NCBI RefSeq assembly: GCF_004339595.1 | Contig: NZ_SMFU01000009.1 | Coordinates: forward strand, 496,001-560,000 | From: Marinobacterium mangrovicola | GTDB lineage: Bacteria > Pseudomonadota > Gammaproteobacteria > Pseudomonadales > Balneatricaceae | Length of the DNA: 64,000 bases | Direction: 5' to 3' | Shown: positions 43,009 through 52,349 of the stretch, piece by piece | Numbering within the stretch: position 1 is the stretch's first letter | How the letters are laid out: each line of letters begins with the position of its first letter | Program-made: the position numbers and the translations under genes | Notes under the pieces: generated by a model | Databases searched by the model: none | Told to the model about the DNA's origin: nothing | What the model saw: only the letters and a program-made list of their open reading frames with translations

Positions 43009-43138
43009 TAATGCATAACCCCACAACTGCTCAAATATTAACCCCGCATTATACAACCAGAACTGCGCACCTCATATCCGGCTGATGCGGCACGGTATCG
43101 AACAGACTTTTCCCAGCCAGCAGGCGAAGCTGCAGACA

Positions 43139-43174
43139 TAAAAATGCCGCTGTAACCAAAGGCTACAGCGGCAG
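43139..43174 (-). terminator. Likely terminator of the dctPQM operon
   Basis: On the minus strand: TGCCGCTGTA, nine-base loop, TACAGCGGCA, then TTTTT. It lies about 130 bases after the dctM stop. The region between, 43175-43301, holds several short CTCTCGAGAG/TTCTAGAGAA inverted motifs but no gene. Confidence 0.7.
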
Positions 43175-43301
43175 AAAAACTCGCTTTCGCGGGCGTGCTC
43201 TCGAGAGTTGTTCTAGAGAACTATCTGCGAGAGCAGTTTGCGGGAGCATTGGCATCCTGCCGCCACTCCCGGATCTCCTGTTCTAGCGTTTACAACGCGG
43301 A

Positions 43302-44699
43302 TTAGTAACCGTTCAGCTTATCGATGTATTCCGGCAGGAACAGCGATATCTGCGGTATGTAAGTGATCAATATCAGGAAGAACAGCAGCAGGCAGAGCCA
43401 GGGTGCACAGGCCTTGATCACCCAAACCATGTCGCGACCGGTAATACCGGCGGTAACAAAGAGGTTAAGCCCCACCGGCGGCGTCAACATACCGATCTCC
43501 ATGTTCACCACCATGATGATACCCAGGTGAATCGGATCGATACCCAGCTGAGTCGCAATCGGGAACAGGATCGGCGCCATGATCAGCAGGATCGCGGACG
43601 GCTCCATGAAGTTACCGGCGATCAGCAGCAGGATGTTCACCACGATCAGGAAGCCCCAGGCCGGCAGGCCCCACTGCACAATCACTTCAGCAATCTGGTG
43701 AGGAATACGCTCGGTGGTCAGCACGTGGGCAAACAGCATCGCGTTGGCGATGATGAACAGCAGCATCATGGCGACCTTGGACGCATCCACGAACACCTTG
43801 CGTACTTCCGGATGGGTCACGGATTTCGGGAACGCCAGCAGCATCAGGCCGGTGTTACGCGCCACCATGCTGCCCATACCCTCACCATCCTTGCGCCAGG
43901 CCACGCCCTTGAGCGGACCGATATCGCGATAGCCCATCACGGCGATCAGGTAGGCGTAGATCGCAGCCACGGAAGCGGCTTCGGTCGGAGACGCGATACC
44001 ACCGTAGATGGAACCCAACACGATGATGATCAGCATCAGACCGCCCAGGGCGATCAAACCTGAACGCGCCAGCTGACCAAAGCCCGGGAACGGCTGGGCC
44101 GGCAGCTTCATGATCCGCGCGGCGATATAAATCGCAATCATCAGGATCAGACCCATCATGATGCCCGGCACGAAACCGGCCATGAACATCCGCGAGGCGG
44201 ACACTTCGGTAGCGGCGGAGTACACCAGCATAACGATGGACGGCGGAATCAGGATACCCAGGGTACCGGCGTTGGCGATAACACCGGCGCCGAACGATTC
44301 CGGATAACCGGAGCGCACCATACCGGCGATAACGATGGAGCCGATCGCCGCCACGGTAGCCGGTGACGAACCGGAGACCGCTGCGAACAGCATGCACGCC
44401 ATTACCGATGCCATCGCCAGACCGCCACGGACGTGACCGATCGCATCAACCGCAAAGTTGATCAGGCGCTTGGCCACACCGCCGGTGGACAGGAACGCGG
44501 ACGACAGAATAAAAAACGGTATCGCCAACAGCGTGTAATGCTCGGAAGTTGCTTCAAACAGCTTCAGTGCGATAGACGCCAGCGAGTCGTTGGAAAACAG
44601 CAGGATAGTAGTCACGCTGGACAGACCCAGCGCCACTGCGATCGGCATGCCCATCAGCATGCAGCCGAACAGCAGGATAAAGAGCATCGCAGTTGTCAT
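43302..44699 (-). CDS. dctM: TRAP C4-dicarboxylate transporter, large permease
   Basis: A 465-residue membrane protein with about 12-13 hydrophobic segments, the transport subunit of a tripartite (TRAP) system that imports succinate, fumarate and malate with sodium ions. Motifs such as AVSGSSPATVAAIGSIVIAG and NAGTLGILIPPSIVMLVYS are hallmarks of DctM. Start overlaps the dctQ stop by four bases. An extra loop of about 35 residues near 280 (GVAWRKDGEGMGSMVARNTG) is longer than in many relatives. It ends in a hairpin terminator. Confidence 0.96.
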   Translation of the reverse strand: MTTAMLFILLFGCMLMGMPIAVALGLSSVTTILLFSNDSLASIALKLFEATSEHYTLLAIPFFILSSAFLSTGGVAKRLINFAVDAIGHVRGGLAMASVMACMLFAAVSGSSPATVAAIGSIVIAGMVRSGYPESFGAGVIANAGTLGILIPPSIVMLVYSAATEVSASRMFMAGFVPGIMMGLILMIAIYIAARIMKLPAQPFPGFGQLARSGLIALGGLMLIIIVLGSIYGGIASPTEAASVAAIYAYLIAVMGYRDIGPLKGVAWRKDGEGMGSMVARNTGLMLLAFPKSVTHPEVRKVFVDASKVAMMLLFIIANAMLFAHVLTTERIPHQIAEVIVQWGLPAWGFLIVVNILLLIAGNFMEPSAILLIMAPILFPIATQLGIDPIHLGIIMVVNMEIGMLTPPVGLNLFVTAGITGRDMVWVIKACAPWLCLLLFFLILITYIPQISLFLPEYIDKLNGY

Positions 44700-45253
44700 G
44701 AGCGATTCTCCTTCTCTTCGGACTCTTTCAGTTCATTAGCCAGGTGCATACTCTCTTCCGCTTCATCGGCAAAGCTGAAACCTTCGGCCTCGCCCCGCAT
44801 CACCTTCCAGCCCAGTTGCAGGAAACGGATGATCAGCAGCGCAAAACCGATAATCAGAATGGTGGACGCGGTCCATTTCGGTACCGGAATGTCTTCCAGC
44901 TCGATACCGATCATCTTCATCTTCATCACGTACTCCCAGGAGCCGATCAGGAAGAGCACGCAGTAACCCACGCAAAGCAGAATCGCGAACAGAGTGACGG
45001 CGCGGTACAGCTTTGAAGGCAACATGCGAACAAAGACGTCCACACCGATGTGAGCACCCACTTTCACGCCATAGGAGGCACCAAAGAGGACGAACCAACC
45101 GGACAGCAGCAGCGTTGCTTCCTGCGCCCAGTGGATACCAGCGTTAAAACCGAAGCGGGCAACCACTTCAGCAAAGACAAGGAGGGTCATGCTCACCAGC
45201 AGAAGAGACAGAATCGCCTCCTCGATCTGGGTGACCAGGTTACGTAAAGCCAT
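44696..45253 (-). CDS. dctQ: TRAP C4-dicarboxylate transporter, small permease
   Basis: A 185-residue membrane protein with four hydrophobic segments (about 14-33, 45-62, 85-105 and 127-147) and the conserved WAQEATLLLSGWFVLFGASY. The C-terminal tail is acidic and polar (about 160-185, ELKESEEKE). It pairs with DctM. It starts 130 bases after dctP, a gap that contains a stable hairpin which could lower dctQM expression relative to the binding protein. Confidence 0.94.
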   Translation of the reverse strand: MALRNLVTQIEEAILSLLLVSMTLLVFAEVVARFGFNAGIHWAQEATLLLSGWFVLFGASYGVKVGAHIGVDVFVRMLPSKLYRAVTLFAILLCVGYCVLFLIGSWEYVMKMKMIGIELEDIPVPKWTASTILIIGFALLIIRFLQLGWKVMRGEAEGFSFADEAEESMHLANELKESEEKENRS

Positions 45254-45342
45254 GATGATTAAACCTCTATCCAGCCGTAGTGCAACAGACGCACAGGGGA
45301 GACCCCGGCCTTTCCTCTACATCCCAAACGGCAGCAGAAGGA

Positions 45343-45365
45343 GCCCGGATGGAGACCATCCGGGC
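45343..45365 (-). promoter_or_regulatory. Hairpin between dctP and dctQM
   Basis: Perfect 10-bp stem GCCCGGATGG/CCATCCGGGC with loop AGA (plus-strand reading), without a T-run. In TRAP operons the binding protein is usually needed in excess; such a stem after dctP may protect its message from 3' decay or reduce read-through. Confidence 0.55.
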
Positions 45366-45382
45366 CGGGATGTAGCGGGGAA

Positions 45383-46369
45383 TTAGCCTTCGTTGGATTT
45401 CAGAGCGGCGTCGATCAGGTCAGCACCGATCTCGTCTTCGAACTGCTTCCAGACCGGTTTCATGGCATCAACCCACTTCTGACGCTCTTCCGCAGTGATC
45501 TCGATCACTTCAGAACGGCCAGAGTCGATGATGGCCTGACGGTCGGCAGCAGCCTGTTCACCAGAGATCTGGTTACCGTAGGCGATCGCTTCGTCCAGGG
45601 CCTTTTTGATTTCGACGCGCAGGTCGTCATCCAGGCCGTTCCAGAACTCGGCAGAGGTCACAACCATGTAGTCGAGCAGACCGTGGTTGGTTTCAGTGAT
45701 GTAAGGCTGAACTTCGTGGAACTTCTTGGAATAGATGTTAGACCAGGGGTTTTCAGCGCCGTCGATAGCCTTGGTCTGCAGCAGGGTAAACACTTCAGAG
45801 AACGGCTTTTTCAGCGGTACGGCGTCAACTTCCTCGAACTGCGCCTGCAGAACGTCGGAGGTCATGATACGGAACTTCTTGCCTGAGGCGTCGGCCGGCA
45901 CACGCAGCGGTTCGTTGGCAGACATCTGCTTCATACCGTTGTGCAGATAACCCAGACCCACCAGACCACGCTTGTTCAGGGAGTTCAGCAGCTCCTGACC
46001 GGTTTCGCTCTGCTGGAAGCGGTCAACGGCAGCCATATCTTCAAACAGGAACGGCAGGTCGAAAACCTGCAGCTGCGTGGTGTATTTCTGGAACTTGGAC
46101 AGTGACGGAGCAGCCATCTGGACATCGCCCAGCAGCATCGCTTCCAGCACCTTGTTGTCGCCGAACAGCTGAGAGTTCGGGAAGACGGAGACAGTTACTT
46201 CATCGCCCACACGCTCTTCTACCAGTTCCTTGAACTTGAGCGCCATCTTGCCTTTAGGGGTGTTCTCGGCAACGACGTGGGAAAATTTGATTTCGATCGG
46301 CGCGGCGCTGGCGATCTGGGCACCCAGTGCCAGGGCAACAGTGGTAACTGCAGCAGTCAGTAGACGCAT
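45383..46369 (-). CDS. dctP: TRAP C4-dicarboxylate binding protein
   Basis: A 328-residue periplasmic binding protein. The signal peptide covers about residues 1-22 (ending ASA). The mature part begins PIEIKFSHVVAENTPKGKMA, typical of DctP, and the ligand arginine lies in the conserved segment near KKFRIMTSDVLQAQFE. It catches C4-dicarboxylates and hands them to DctQM. An AGGAGAAG ribosome site precedes ATG. A candidate sigma-54 promoter lies 85-100 bases upstream, and the DctB-DctD genes lie 2.2 kb away, beyond the chemoreceptor. Confidence 0.96.
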   Translation of the reverse strand: MRLLTAAVTTVALALGAQIASAAPIEIKFSHVVAENTPKGKMALKFKELVEERVGDEVTVSVFPNSQLFGDNKVLEAMLLGDVQMAAPSLSKFQKYTTQLQVFDLPFLFEDMAAVDRFQQSETGQELLNSLNKRGLVGLGYLHNGMKQMSANEPLRVPADASGKKFRIMTSDVLQAQFEEVDAVPLKKPFSEVFTLLQTKAIDGAENPWSNIYSKKFHEVQPYITETNHGLLDYMVVTSAEFWNGLDDDLRVEIKKALDEAIAYGNQISGEQAAADRQAIIDSGRSEVIEITAEERQKWVDAMKPVWKQFEDEIGADLIDAALKSNEG

Positions 46370-46453
46370 TATTCTTCTCCTGAGACTTTATCGTTGTTAG
46401 TCATCGTTATTGTTACCGGCATCTTGGGGAAATCCCGGCAGTCCGCTTAGATG

Positions 46454-46469
46454 AGCAAAACCGATGCCA
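46454..46469 (-). promoter_or_regulatory. Sigma-54 (-24/-12) promoter of dctPQM
   Basis: On the minus strand the sequence reads TGGCATCGGTTTTGCT. Against the consensus TGGCAC-G-N4-TTGC(A/T) it has TGGCA, six bases, TTGCT: correct spacing and one mismatch in the first block. It lies 85 bases upstream of dctP, whose regulator DctD is a sigma-54 activator encoded nearby. Confidence 0.8.
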
Positions 46470-46571
46470 AAGCAGGAAAAAATCTCAACAAAAGAAATAA
46501 ATCTACTAATTACAGCACCTTATAAAGACGAGAAATGAGTACCGGATAATTAAGAGAAATGAATCAAGCGC

Positions 46572-46587
46572 GAAATCGGCGGATTTC
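46572..46587. promoter_or_regulatory. Possible DctD enhancer site
   Basis: Inverted repeat GAAATC-GGCG-GATTTC about 103-118 bases upstream of the -24 element, a normal distance for an upstream activating site of an NtrC-type regulator. The rest of 46370-46871 holds no gene; it contains the divergent promoters of dctP and the chemoreceptor and a short hairpin CTGCGC/GCGCAG at 46767-46783. Confidence 0.4.
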
Positions 46588-46799
46588 CACACATCAAAAA
46601 AGAAGGATGGGCGGTGATTCGCCAACTTGGGAAGGATGTTCTCGCTGATGCGCCCGCCAGGGAGCGATGCAGCATTGCTGATACAGGCGTCGCTACTGAT
46701 TCTGAGATGCCAGAAAGCGGCTTAGAGTTCCCTGACCCCTGGCCAGATCAAAAAGTTGTATTCTTTCTGCGCCATTAGCGCAGTTTGTATTGAATAGGC

Positions 46800-46826
46800 T
46801 ATAGATTTTGCGCAACATGCCGAAAG
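46800..46826 (+). promoter_or_regulatory. FliA (sigma-28)-like promoter of the chemoreceptor gene
   Basis: TATAGATT, 11 bases, GCCGAAAG. Against the enterobacterial consensus TAAAGTTT-N11-GCCGATAA each half matches six of eight and the spacing is exact. It lies 45 bases before the GTG start of the chemoreceptor, a gene class usually read by FliA. Confidence 0.5.
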
Positions 46827-46871
46827 CCATATAAGACTGCCCTCCCCCCTGATCAAAGGAAGACCGGTGCT

Positions 46872-48479
46872 GTGAAGAAGGCCCTATCGATACAGACAAA
46901 AGTGAACCTGTCGCTGGCGATTGTGTTCCTGATCGTATTCGCCAGTTCACTGACAGCAATACACCGCAGTGAGGGCTCACTCAGCCGTGACGTCGCGGAA
47001 TTCACCACGCTTGCCACTGCTGACTCCTACTTCGACAGCATCAACATCCTCATGCTCAGTGGCGCCATGCAAAACCGCGGCACGCTGCAGCAGAAGATTC
47101 TCAGCAACGAATCGGTCACCGAGGCTCGCATTATCCGCGGTGACGCCGTCTCCGATATGTATGGTCCGGGCACCGAAGATTCAGTCATCATGGATGAGCT
47201 GGACAGGCGCGCCATGAACGGCGAGCACGTCGTCGAAGAGTTCGATGACAGCGAGGGCCACCGCCTCACCGTGGTGACGCCGATGAAAGCGTTAAGCGAG
47301 TACAAGGGCACTAACTGTCTGCTCTGTCACCAGGTTGATGAAGGCACAGTACTGGGCGCCGTCCGTGTCACCTATGACTTCGCCCGCGTCGACAGTGAAA
47401 TCATGAAAAACCTGCGCAACGTGGCGCTGGTAGAGATGGTGCTGTTTGTCGCCGGCGTGTTGCTGATCAGCTTTATTATCCGTCGTATCGTGATCCGGCC
47501 GATCAACAGCTTTGCCAACACCATGACCGACATCGAGAAAAATGCCGACCTGAGTCAGCGTGTCGATATCAACTCCGGCGACGAAGTGGGCCAGATGGCC
47601 ACCGCCTTCAACTCCATGCTCGGCACCTTCCAGTCCAGTATTCAGCACGTGAACGACACGGTGCAGAAACTGGCCAGCTCCAGTTCCCAGATCAGCACCA
47701 TCGCCACCCACTCCATCGATGCTGCCCGCGGCCAGCAGATGCAGACCAGCTCAGTAGCCTCCGCCATGGAACAGATGGAGGCGGCGACCAAGAGTGTGGA
47801 AGCCAGCGCCGAAAGCACTGTCTCCGCCTCGGATCTGGCGCTGCAGGAGAGCAACGACGGTACCCAGGTTACCCAAACCGCCATCGAGTCGATCGAAGCG
47901 TTGAAACAGAGCATTGAGCGCGCCACCGGCGTGATCGAGCGTCTCGACTCCCAGAGCGAGAACGTGGGCACCGTGCTTGAAGTGATTCAGAAGGTGGCCG
48001 AACAGACCAACCTGCTGGCACTGAATGCCGCCATTGAAGCCGCCCGCGCCGGCGAACAGGGCCGTGGTTTTGCCGTGGTAGCCGACGAGGTACGGACACT
48101 GGCCAGCCGCACCCACGCCTCCACCGAGGAGATCAACAAGATCATCAGCGACCTGCAGGTGGATGCCAAGGACGCTGTTTCCGTGATGCGTACCGCCCTC
48201 GATGGCGCCGGCGATGGCGTCGAGCATGTGCGAAAAACCGCCAACGCCCTGAGCAACATCGCCGAAGAGGTCCGCATCATCAACGATATGAACCACCAGG
48301 TGGCCAGCGCCGTGCGCGAGCAGACCCAGATGGCTTCCAGCGTTGAGCAGAGCATCACCGAGATCAATGACGGTGCCGAAACCACCGCCAGCCGGGCACA
48401 GGAACTGGCCAGTGTCTCCGACCAGCTTAGCGATCTGTCGCAGCAGCTGGAGCAGATGGTGAGCCGCTTCAAGCTCTGA
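46872..48479 (+). CDS. Methyl-accepting chemotaxis protein with periplasmic c-type haem motif
   Basis: A 535-residue chemoreceptor starting with GTG (AAAGGAAGA ribosome site). Membrane segments at about 10-28 and 188-208 flank a periplasmic sensor domain of about 155 residues that contains Cys149-Leu-Leu-Cys152-His153, a CxxCH motif for covalent haem c attachment, close to the membrane-proximal end. A HAMP domain follows (about 210-262), then the signalling domain with the highly conserved tip [16 protein letters not shown]. It is divergent from dctP and next to dctD-dctB, so it may sense a signal tied to dicarboxylate use or redox state. The haem suggests sensing of a gas or redox change; this is inference. 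Confidence 0.93.
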   Translation: MKKALSIQTKVNLSLAIVFLIVFASSLTAIHRSEGSLSRDVAEFTTLATADSYFDSINILMLSGAMQNRGTLQQKILSNESVTEARIIRGDAVSDMYGPGTEDSVIMDELDRRAMNGEHVVEEFDDSEGHRLTVVTPMKALSEYKGTNCLLCHQVDEGTVLGAVRVTYDFARVDSEIMKNLRNVALVEMVLFVAGVLLISFIIRRIVIRPINSFANTMTDIEKNADLSQRVDINSGDEVGQMATAFNSMLGTFQSSIQHVNDTVQKLASSSSQISTIATHSIDAARGQQMQTSSVASAMEQMEAATKSVEASAESTVSASDLALQESNDGTQVTQTAIESIEALKQSIERATGVIERLDSQSENVGTVLEVIQKVAEQTNLLALNAAIEAARAGEQGRGFAVVADEVRTLASRTHASTEEINKIISDLQVDAKDAVSVMRTALDGAGDGVEHVRKTANALSNIAEEVRIINDMNHQVASAVREQTQMASSVEQSITEINDGAETTASRAQELASVSDQLSDLSQQLEQMVSRFKL

Positions 48480-48498
48480 TCTCTGTACGTCTTAAAAG

Positions 48499-48521
48499 AG
48501 TGGCGGATTTTCGCCACTTTG
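48499..48521 (+). terminator. Hairpin after the chemoreceptor gene
   Basis: Stem AGTGGCG/CGCCACT with a six-base loop, then TTTG. Weak T-run; the stronger two-way terminator lies just downstream. Confidence 0.5.
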
Positions 48522-48531
48522 CTTCAACACA

Positions 48532-48560
48532 GAAAAAGCCCGCATCATGCGGGCTTTTTC
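48532..48560. terminator. Two-way terminator between chemoreceptor and dctD
   Basis: Stem GAAAAAGCCCGCA/TGCGGGCTTTTTC with loop TCA, usable in both directions for the convergent genes. Confidence 0.88.
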
Positions 48561-48578
48561 GTCTGCGGTCGGAGCGGC

Positions 48579-49955
48579 TCACGCCTTGTAGTCTTCCTTT
48601 TCCAGGCCGTACTTCTTCATCTTGTCGTACAGGGTTTTGCGCGGCAGACCCAGCGCATGCAGGGTGTCCTTGATCGAGCCACCATGCTTGGAGAGTTCGG
48701 TGTGGATCAGCATCCGCTCGAACCGCTCCACCTGTTCAGGCAGGGTCAGGCCGTTACCGTTGGCATCATCGGTGATCGGCCGGTTATCGAAGTCGAAGGT
48801 GCAGGACTCACCCAGCAGCACATAGCGTTCCGCCAGATTGCGCAGCTCTCGCACGTTACCGGGCCAGTCATGCATCAGCAGGCTGTGCATCCGCTCCGCA
48901 GAGATCTCCACCACCTCTCGCCCGTACAGCGCCGAGGCCACCAGCACAAAGTGCTGAAACAACAGTGAGATATCTTCGCGGCGTTCACGCAGCGGCGGAA
49001 TATCGATCCTGACCACATTCAAGCGGTAATAGAGGTCCTCACGGAACCGGCCCTCTTCCGCCAGTTTTTTCAGATCGATCTTGGCCGCAGCCACCACCCG
49101 GATATCCAGCGGAATCAGCTGATTGGAACCGAGACGCTCGATGGCGCGCTCCTCAAGCACCCGCAGGAGCTTGATCTGCAGCGACATCGGCATGCTCTCG
49201 ATCTCGTCGAGGAACAGGGTACCGCCGTTGGCGTGCTCCAGCTTGCCGATACGGCGCGCCTTGGCACCAGTAAACGCACCAGCCTCATGACCGAAGAGTT
49301 CACTCTCAATCAGGTTTTCCGGCACCCCACCGCAGTTGATGGCGACAAAGTTTTTCGACCGGCGCGGGCTGCGCTCATGGATATAGCGCGCCACCAGGTC
49401 CTTGCCGGAACCGGTTTCCGCCAGGATCAGGATATCCGCCGGCGTTTCCGCCACGGTTTTGCACAACTGACGCAGGGCGACGATTTTCGGATCCTTACCC
49501 ACCATGCGCGGACCGGCTGCGTTCTGGATCTCAAGCTCCTGACGCAGGCGACGGTTCTCCAGCGTCAGCCGGCGTTTATCCACGGCACGGCGCACGGTAT
49601 CGAGCAGGAAATCGGAGGCGAACGGCTTTTCGATAAAATCGTAAGCCCCCTCGCGGATGGCACTCACCGCCATGGAGATATCGCCGTGACCGGTGATCAG
49701 GATCACCGGCAGCTCCGGATCCACCGCCCGTACCTGGCGCATCAGTTCCAGCCCATCCATACCGGGCATATTGATATCGGTGACGATCACCCCGGGCCAG
49801 TCCGGATCGAGCCGTTCCAGCACACCGTCCGCTGAGGGCAGGGCCTCCACCGCATAACCCTCCAGCTCCAGCGTCTGCCCTGCCGCCAGGCGGATATGTT
49901 TTTCATCATCGATCAGCAGTATCGGTGCGATCGTCGGTTCACCGCTTGTCATCAT
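48579..49955 (-). CDS. dctD: C4-dicarboxylate response regulator, sigma-54 activator
   Basis: A 458-residue NtrC-type regulator. The receiver domain (about 10-125) has Asp60 as phosphorylation site (VIVTDINMPGMDG). The AAA+ domain (about 150-380) has Walker A ETGSGKD and the loop GAFTGA, which touches sigma-54. The Walker A has Asp in place of the more usual Thr/Glu after GK. The C-terminus is a Fis-type helix-turn-helix (SIKDTLHALGLPRKTLYDKM). It overlaps dctB by 17 bases. Its likely target is the sigma-54 promoter of dctPQM. Confidence 0.95.
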   Translation of the reverse strand: MMTSGEPTIAPILLIDDEKHIRLAAGQTLELEGYAVEALPSADGVLERLDPDWPGVIVTDINMPGMDGLELMRQVRAVDPELPVILITGHGDISMAVSAIREGAYDFIEKPFASDFLLDTVRRAVDKRRLTLENRRLRQELEIQNAAGPRMVGKDPKIVALRQLCKTVAETPADILILAETGSGKDLVARYIHERSPRRSKNFVAINCGGVPENLIESELFGHEAGAFTGAKARRIGKLEHANGGTLFLDEIESMPMSLQIKLLRVLEERAIERLGSNQLIPLDIRVVAAAKIDLKKLAEEGRFREDLYYRLNVVRIDIPPLRERREDISLLFQHFVLVASALYGREVVEISAERMHSLLMHDWPGNVRELRNLAERYVLLGESCTFDFDNRPITDDANGNGLTLPEQVERFERMLIHTELSKHGGSIKDTLHALGLPRKTLYDKMKKYGLEKEDYKA

Positions 49956-52233
49956 GCTCCTCCGCCGGCAGGACTGTCAGTTCCGGGCGCACGCCGCGGG
50001 GCAGGTCGATGGTAAACACCGCACCACCCTCGGAATGATTCGCCGCCGTCAGTTTGCCATCCAGGGTTTCGACGATCCGATAGGAGATCGACAACCCCAG
50101 CCCCAGACCCTGGCCCGACTTCTTGGTGGTGAAAAAGGGTTCAAATACACGTTGCAGATCGCTCTCGGCGATCCCTGGCCCATGGTCACGCACCGATAGC
50201 AGCAGGCGTTTTTCATGGGTCTCGATGCTGACATCTATACGTTTATCCGCGCTGGTTTCCATCGCCTGGAGCGCGTTGGCCAGCAGGTTCACGACCACCT
50301 GCTCCAGCCGCAGGATATCGCCGAGCACATAGAATTCCGACAGCCGTTCCGGCCAGTAGACCGCAACACCGGCCTTCTCAAAGCGGCCATACATCAGCGA
50401 CATGGCGCCATCGCGCACCGCCTGCAGCGACACCAGCTCTGAGCTGTTGCTGCTTTTGCGGGCAAACTCCTTCAGCGGATGGATGATTCGGCTCATCCGT
50501 TCGGTGAGGCCGCTGATCTCGGTGAGGTTACTGTCCACCGTCTCCAGCCTATCCCGCGCCAGAAAGGCGCGGGCGTTATCGGCGTAATTGCGGATCGCCG
50601 TCAGCGGCTGGTTCAGCTCGTGGTTAATCCCGGCGGACATCTGCCCGATGACCGCAAGTTTCGCGGTCTGGATCAGTTCGTTCTGGGTCTGGCTGTGCTG
50701 CTCCATCTCTTCACGCAGCTTGTCGTTGGCGCGGCTCAGATCGGCGGTACGCTCCTCCACACGGCTCTCCAGCGCTTCCTGAGCGGCTCTGAGGCGGTCT
50801 TCCTGCTCCTTGCGTTCGGTCAGGTCATGCAGAGTAACGATAAAGTGCCGCCCATCGGTGAGCGCCATGCGGTTGATGGTGATCTCCAGCGGAATCTCAC
50901 CGCCATCAGCGCGTAGCCCTGTGACTTCGGCGTTGAGCAGATCCGGCACCTCGGCGGTATCGGCAAGAATATGGCGCCAGCAAACCACCCGATCCGGCTG
51001 CGTCAGCAGCTGACTGAAGTAGTGACCGCGCATCCCCTCCAGCGTCTGCCCGAACAGGGTCTCGGCGGTGGGGTTGATCGACTCGATACAACCGCTGGAA
51101 TCCAGCACGACGAGGCCCGCATGGGTATTATCGATAATCGCCCGCACCCGTGCCTCGTTCTCCTCCAGCGCCAGCATCTCTCGCTGCTGGAACAGCGCCC
51201 GCTCCCGCACAATGCGCCGACGCGCCAGCAGGAACAGGATCAGCAGCGTGATGGCAGCGGTACTGAAGCCCACCAGCAGCAGCGCGCCCCACATCGCCTC
51301 GCCCACCGGCGCAAGGCTCGCCAGTACCGAAACATAAAGACCGGTGCCCGGCACCTGCTTGCGGCGCAGCACATATTTTTTCGGTTCCACCCCATCCAGG
51401 GCCTCATTGCGAATCTCGCGCCCATCCAGCAGGGTGATCAGTTCACCCCCTTCCGCCAGCGGCTCGCGCTTGACCACATCCAGCGCCGACAGCTCGTAAT
51501 CGCCGTAGCGCTGGCTCTCCACGATGCGGCCGAGATCCGCCTGGGAGAGCGCCCGTAACGAACGAAACTTCCACTCGGGTCGGGTCGAGATGAAGATGAC
51601 GCCATCCGAGTCGGTCACCAGAATATCGATCAGCGGGTTACTCCAGTGCCGCTCAACATCGTGCAGATCCACCTTAACCACGACCGCACCGACGACCTTA
51701 CCCTCCAGTCTGAGCGGGCTGGAGAAGTAGTAACCACGGCGATTGGAGGTGGTACCCAGGGCAAAGTACCGGCCTTCGTTCCCGGCCATAGCATCCTGAA
51801 AATAGGGCCGGAAGCTGAAGTTCCGACCGATAAAGGTGTCTTCCTTGCGCCAGTTGCTGGCGGCAACGGTGAGCCCCTCGGCGTTCATCAGATAGGCATC
51901 GGTGGTGCCCATGATCTCATTAACCTGCTCGAGATAACGGTTGGCATTGTCGATGGCGGGCGCGCCCTTTTCGGCCACAACCGCGGTACGCAGATCAGAG
52001 TGGGTCGAGAGCAGATGCGGCAAATCTTTGTAGCGGCTCAGCTTCTGTTGCAAACTGATAATATAGCGATCAAGGTGAGACTCGGCACTCTGCTGCAGAT
52101 CTTCGAGCGCCTCCTGTCGGCTGATCACGCCGGTTTCAAGCAGGAGTAACGAGAACAGCGCGAGCAGCAGAAACAGGATTGCAGGCCGAAAGGCCTTGGG
52201 TGAGTTGATGGATGGGCCGGCTTTTTCCGCCAT
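49939..52233 (-). CDS. dctB: C4-dicarboxylate sensor histidine kinase
   Basis: A 764-residue membrane kinase. Membrane segments at about 18-36 and 310-332 flank a large periplasmic Cache-type sensor domain (DctB-like; FSFRPYFQDAMAGNEGRYFA and YYFSSPL are typical). Then a PAS domain (about 360-470, DNTHAGLVVLDSSGCIESIN), a coiled coil, the phospho-acceptor His in GINHELNQPLTAIRNYADNA, and an ATPase domain with the G-boxes DHGPGIAESDLQRVFEPFF and GLGLGLSI. It senses external C4-dicarboxylates and phosphorylates DctD. Many DctB proteins lack the PAS domain, so its presence here may add a second input. Confidence 0.94.
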   Translation of the reverse strand: MAEKAGPSINSPKAFRPAILFLLLALFSLLLLETGVISRQEALEDLQQSAESHLDRYIISLQQKLSRYKDLPHLLSTHSDLRTAVVAEKGAPAIDNANRYLEQVNEIMGTTDAYLMNAEGLTVAASNWRKEDTFIGRNFSFRPYFQDAMAGNEGRYFALGTTSNRRGYYFSSPLRLEGKVVGAVVVKVDLHDVERHWSNPLIDILVTDSDGVIFISTRPEWKFRSLRALSQADLGRIVESQRYGDYELSALDVVKREPLAEGGELITLLDGREIRNEALDGVEPKKYVLRRKQVPGTGLYVSVLASLAPVGEAMWGALLLVGFSTAAITLLILFLLARRRIVRERALFQQREMLALEENEARVRAIIDNTHAGLVVLDSSGCIESINPTAETLFGQTLEGMRGHYFSQLLTQPDRVVCWRHILADTAEVPDLLNAEVTGLRADGGEIPLEITINRMALTDGRHFIVTLHDLTERKEQEDRLRAAQEALESRVEERTADLSRANDKLREEMEQHSQTQNELIQTAKLAVIGQMSAGINHELNQPLTAIRNYADNARAFLARDRLETVDSNLTEISGLTERMSRIIHPLKEFARKSSNSSELVSLQAVRDGAMSLMYGRFEKAGVAVYWPERLSEFYVLGDILRLEQVVVNLLANALQAMETSADKRIDVSIETHEKRLLLSVRDHGPGIAESDLQRVFEPFFTTKKSGQGLGLGLSISYRIVETLDGKLTAANHSEGGAVFTIDLPRGVRPELTVLPAEEHDDKR

Positions 52234-52349
52234 CTTATCGGCCTATCTCCATGTTGAAATCCTGCATGACTTGAAATTGTAGTGTCTGAATCTTACTTTA
52301 GTCGCGCTCCGCCGAACAGGCGTCCTCCACTGCAAGCAGAGACCTTCCG

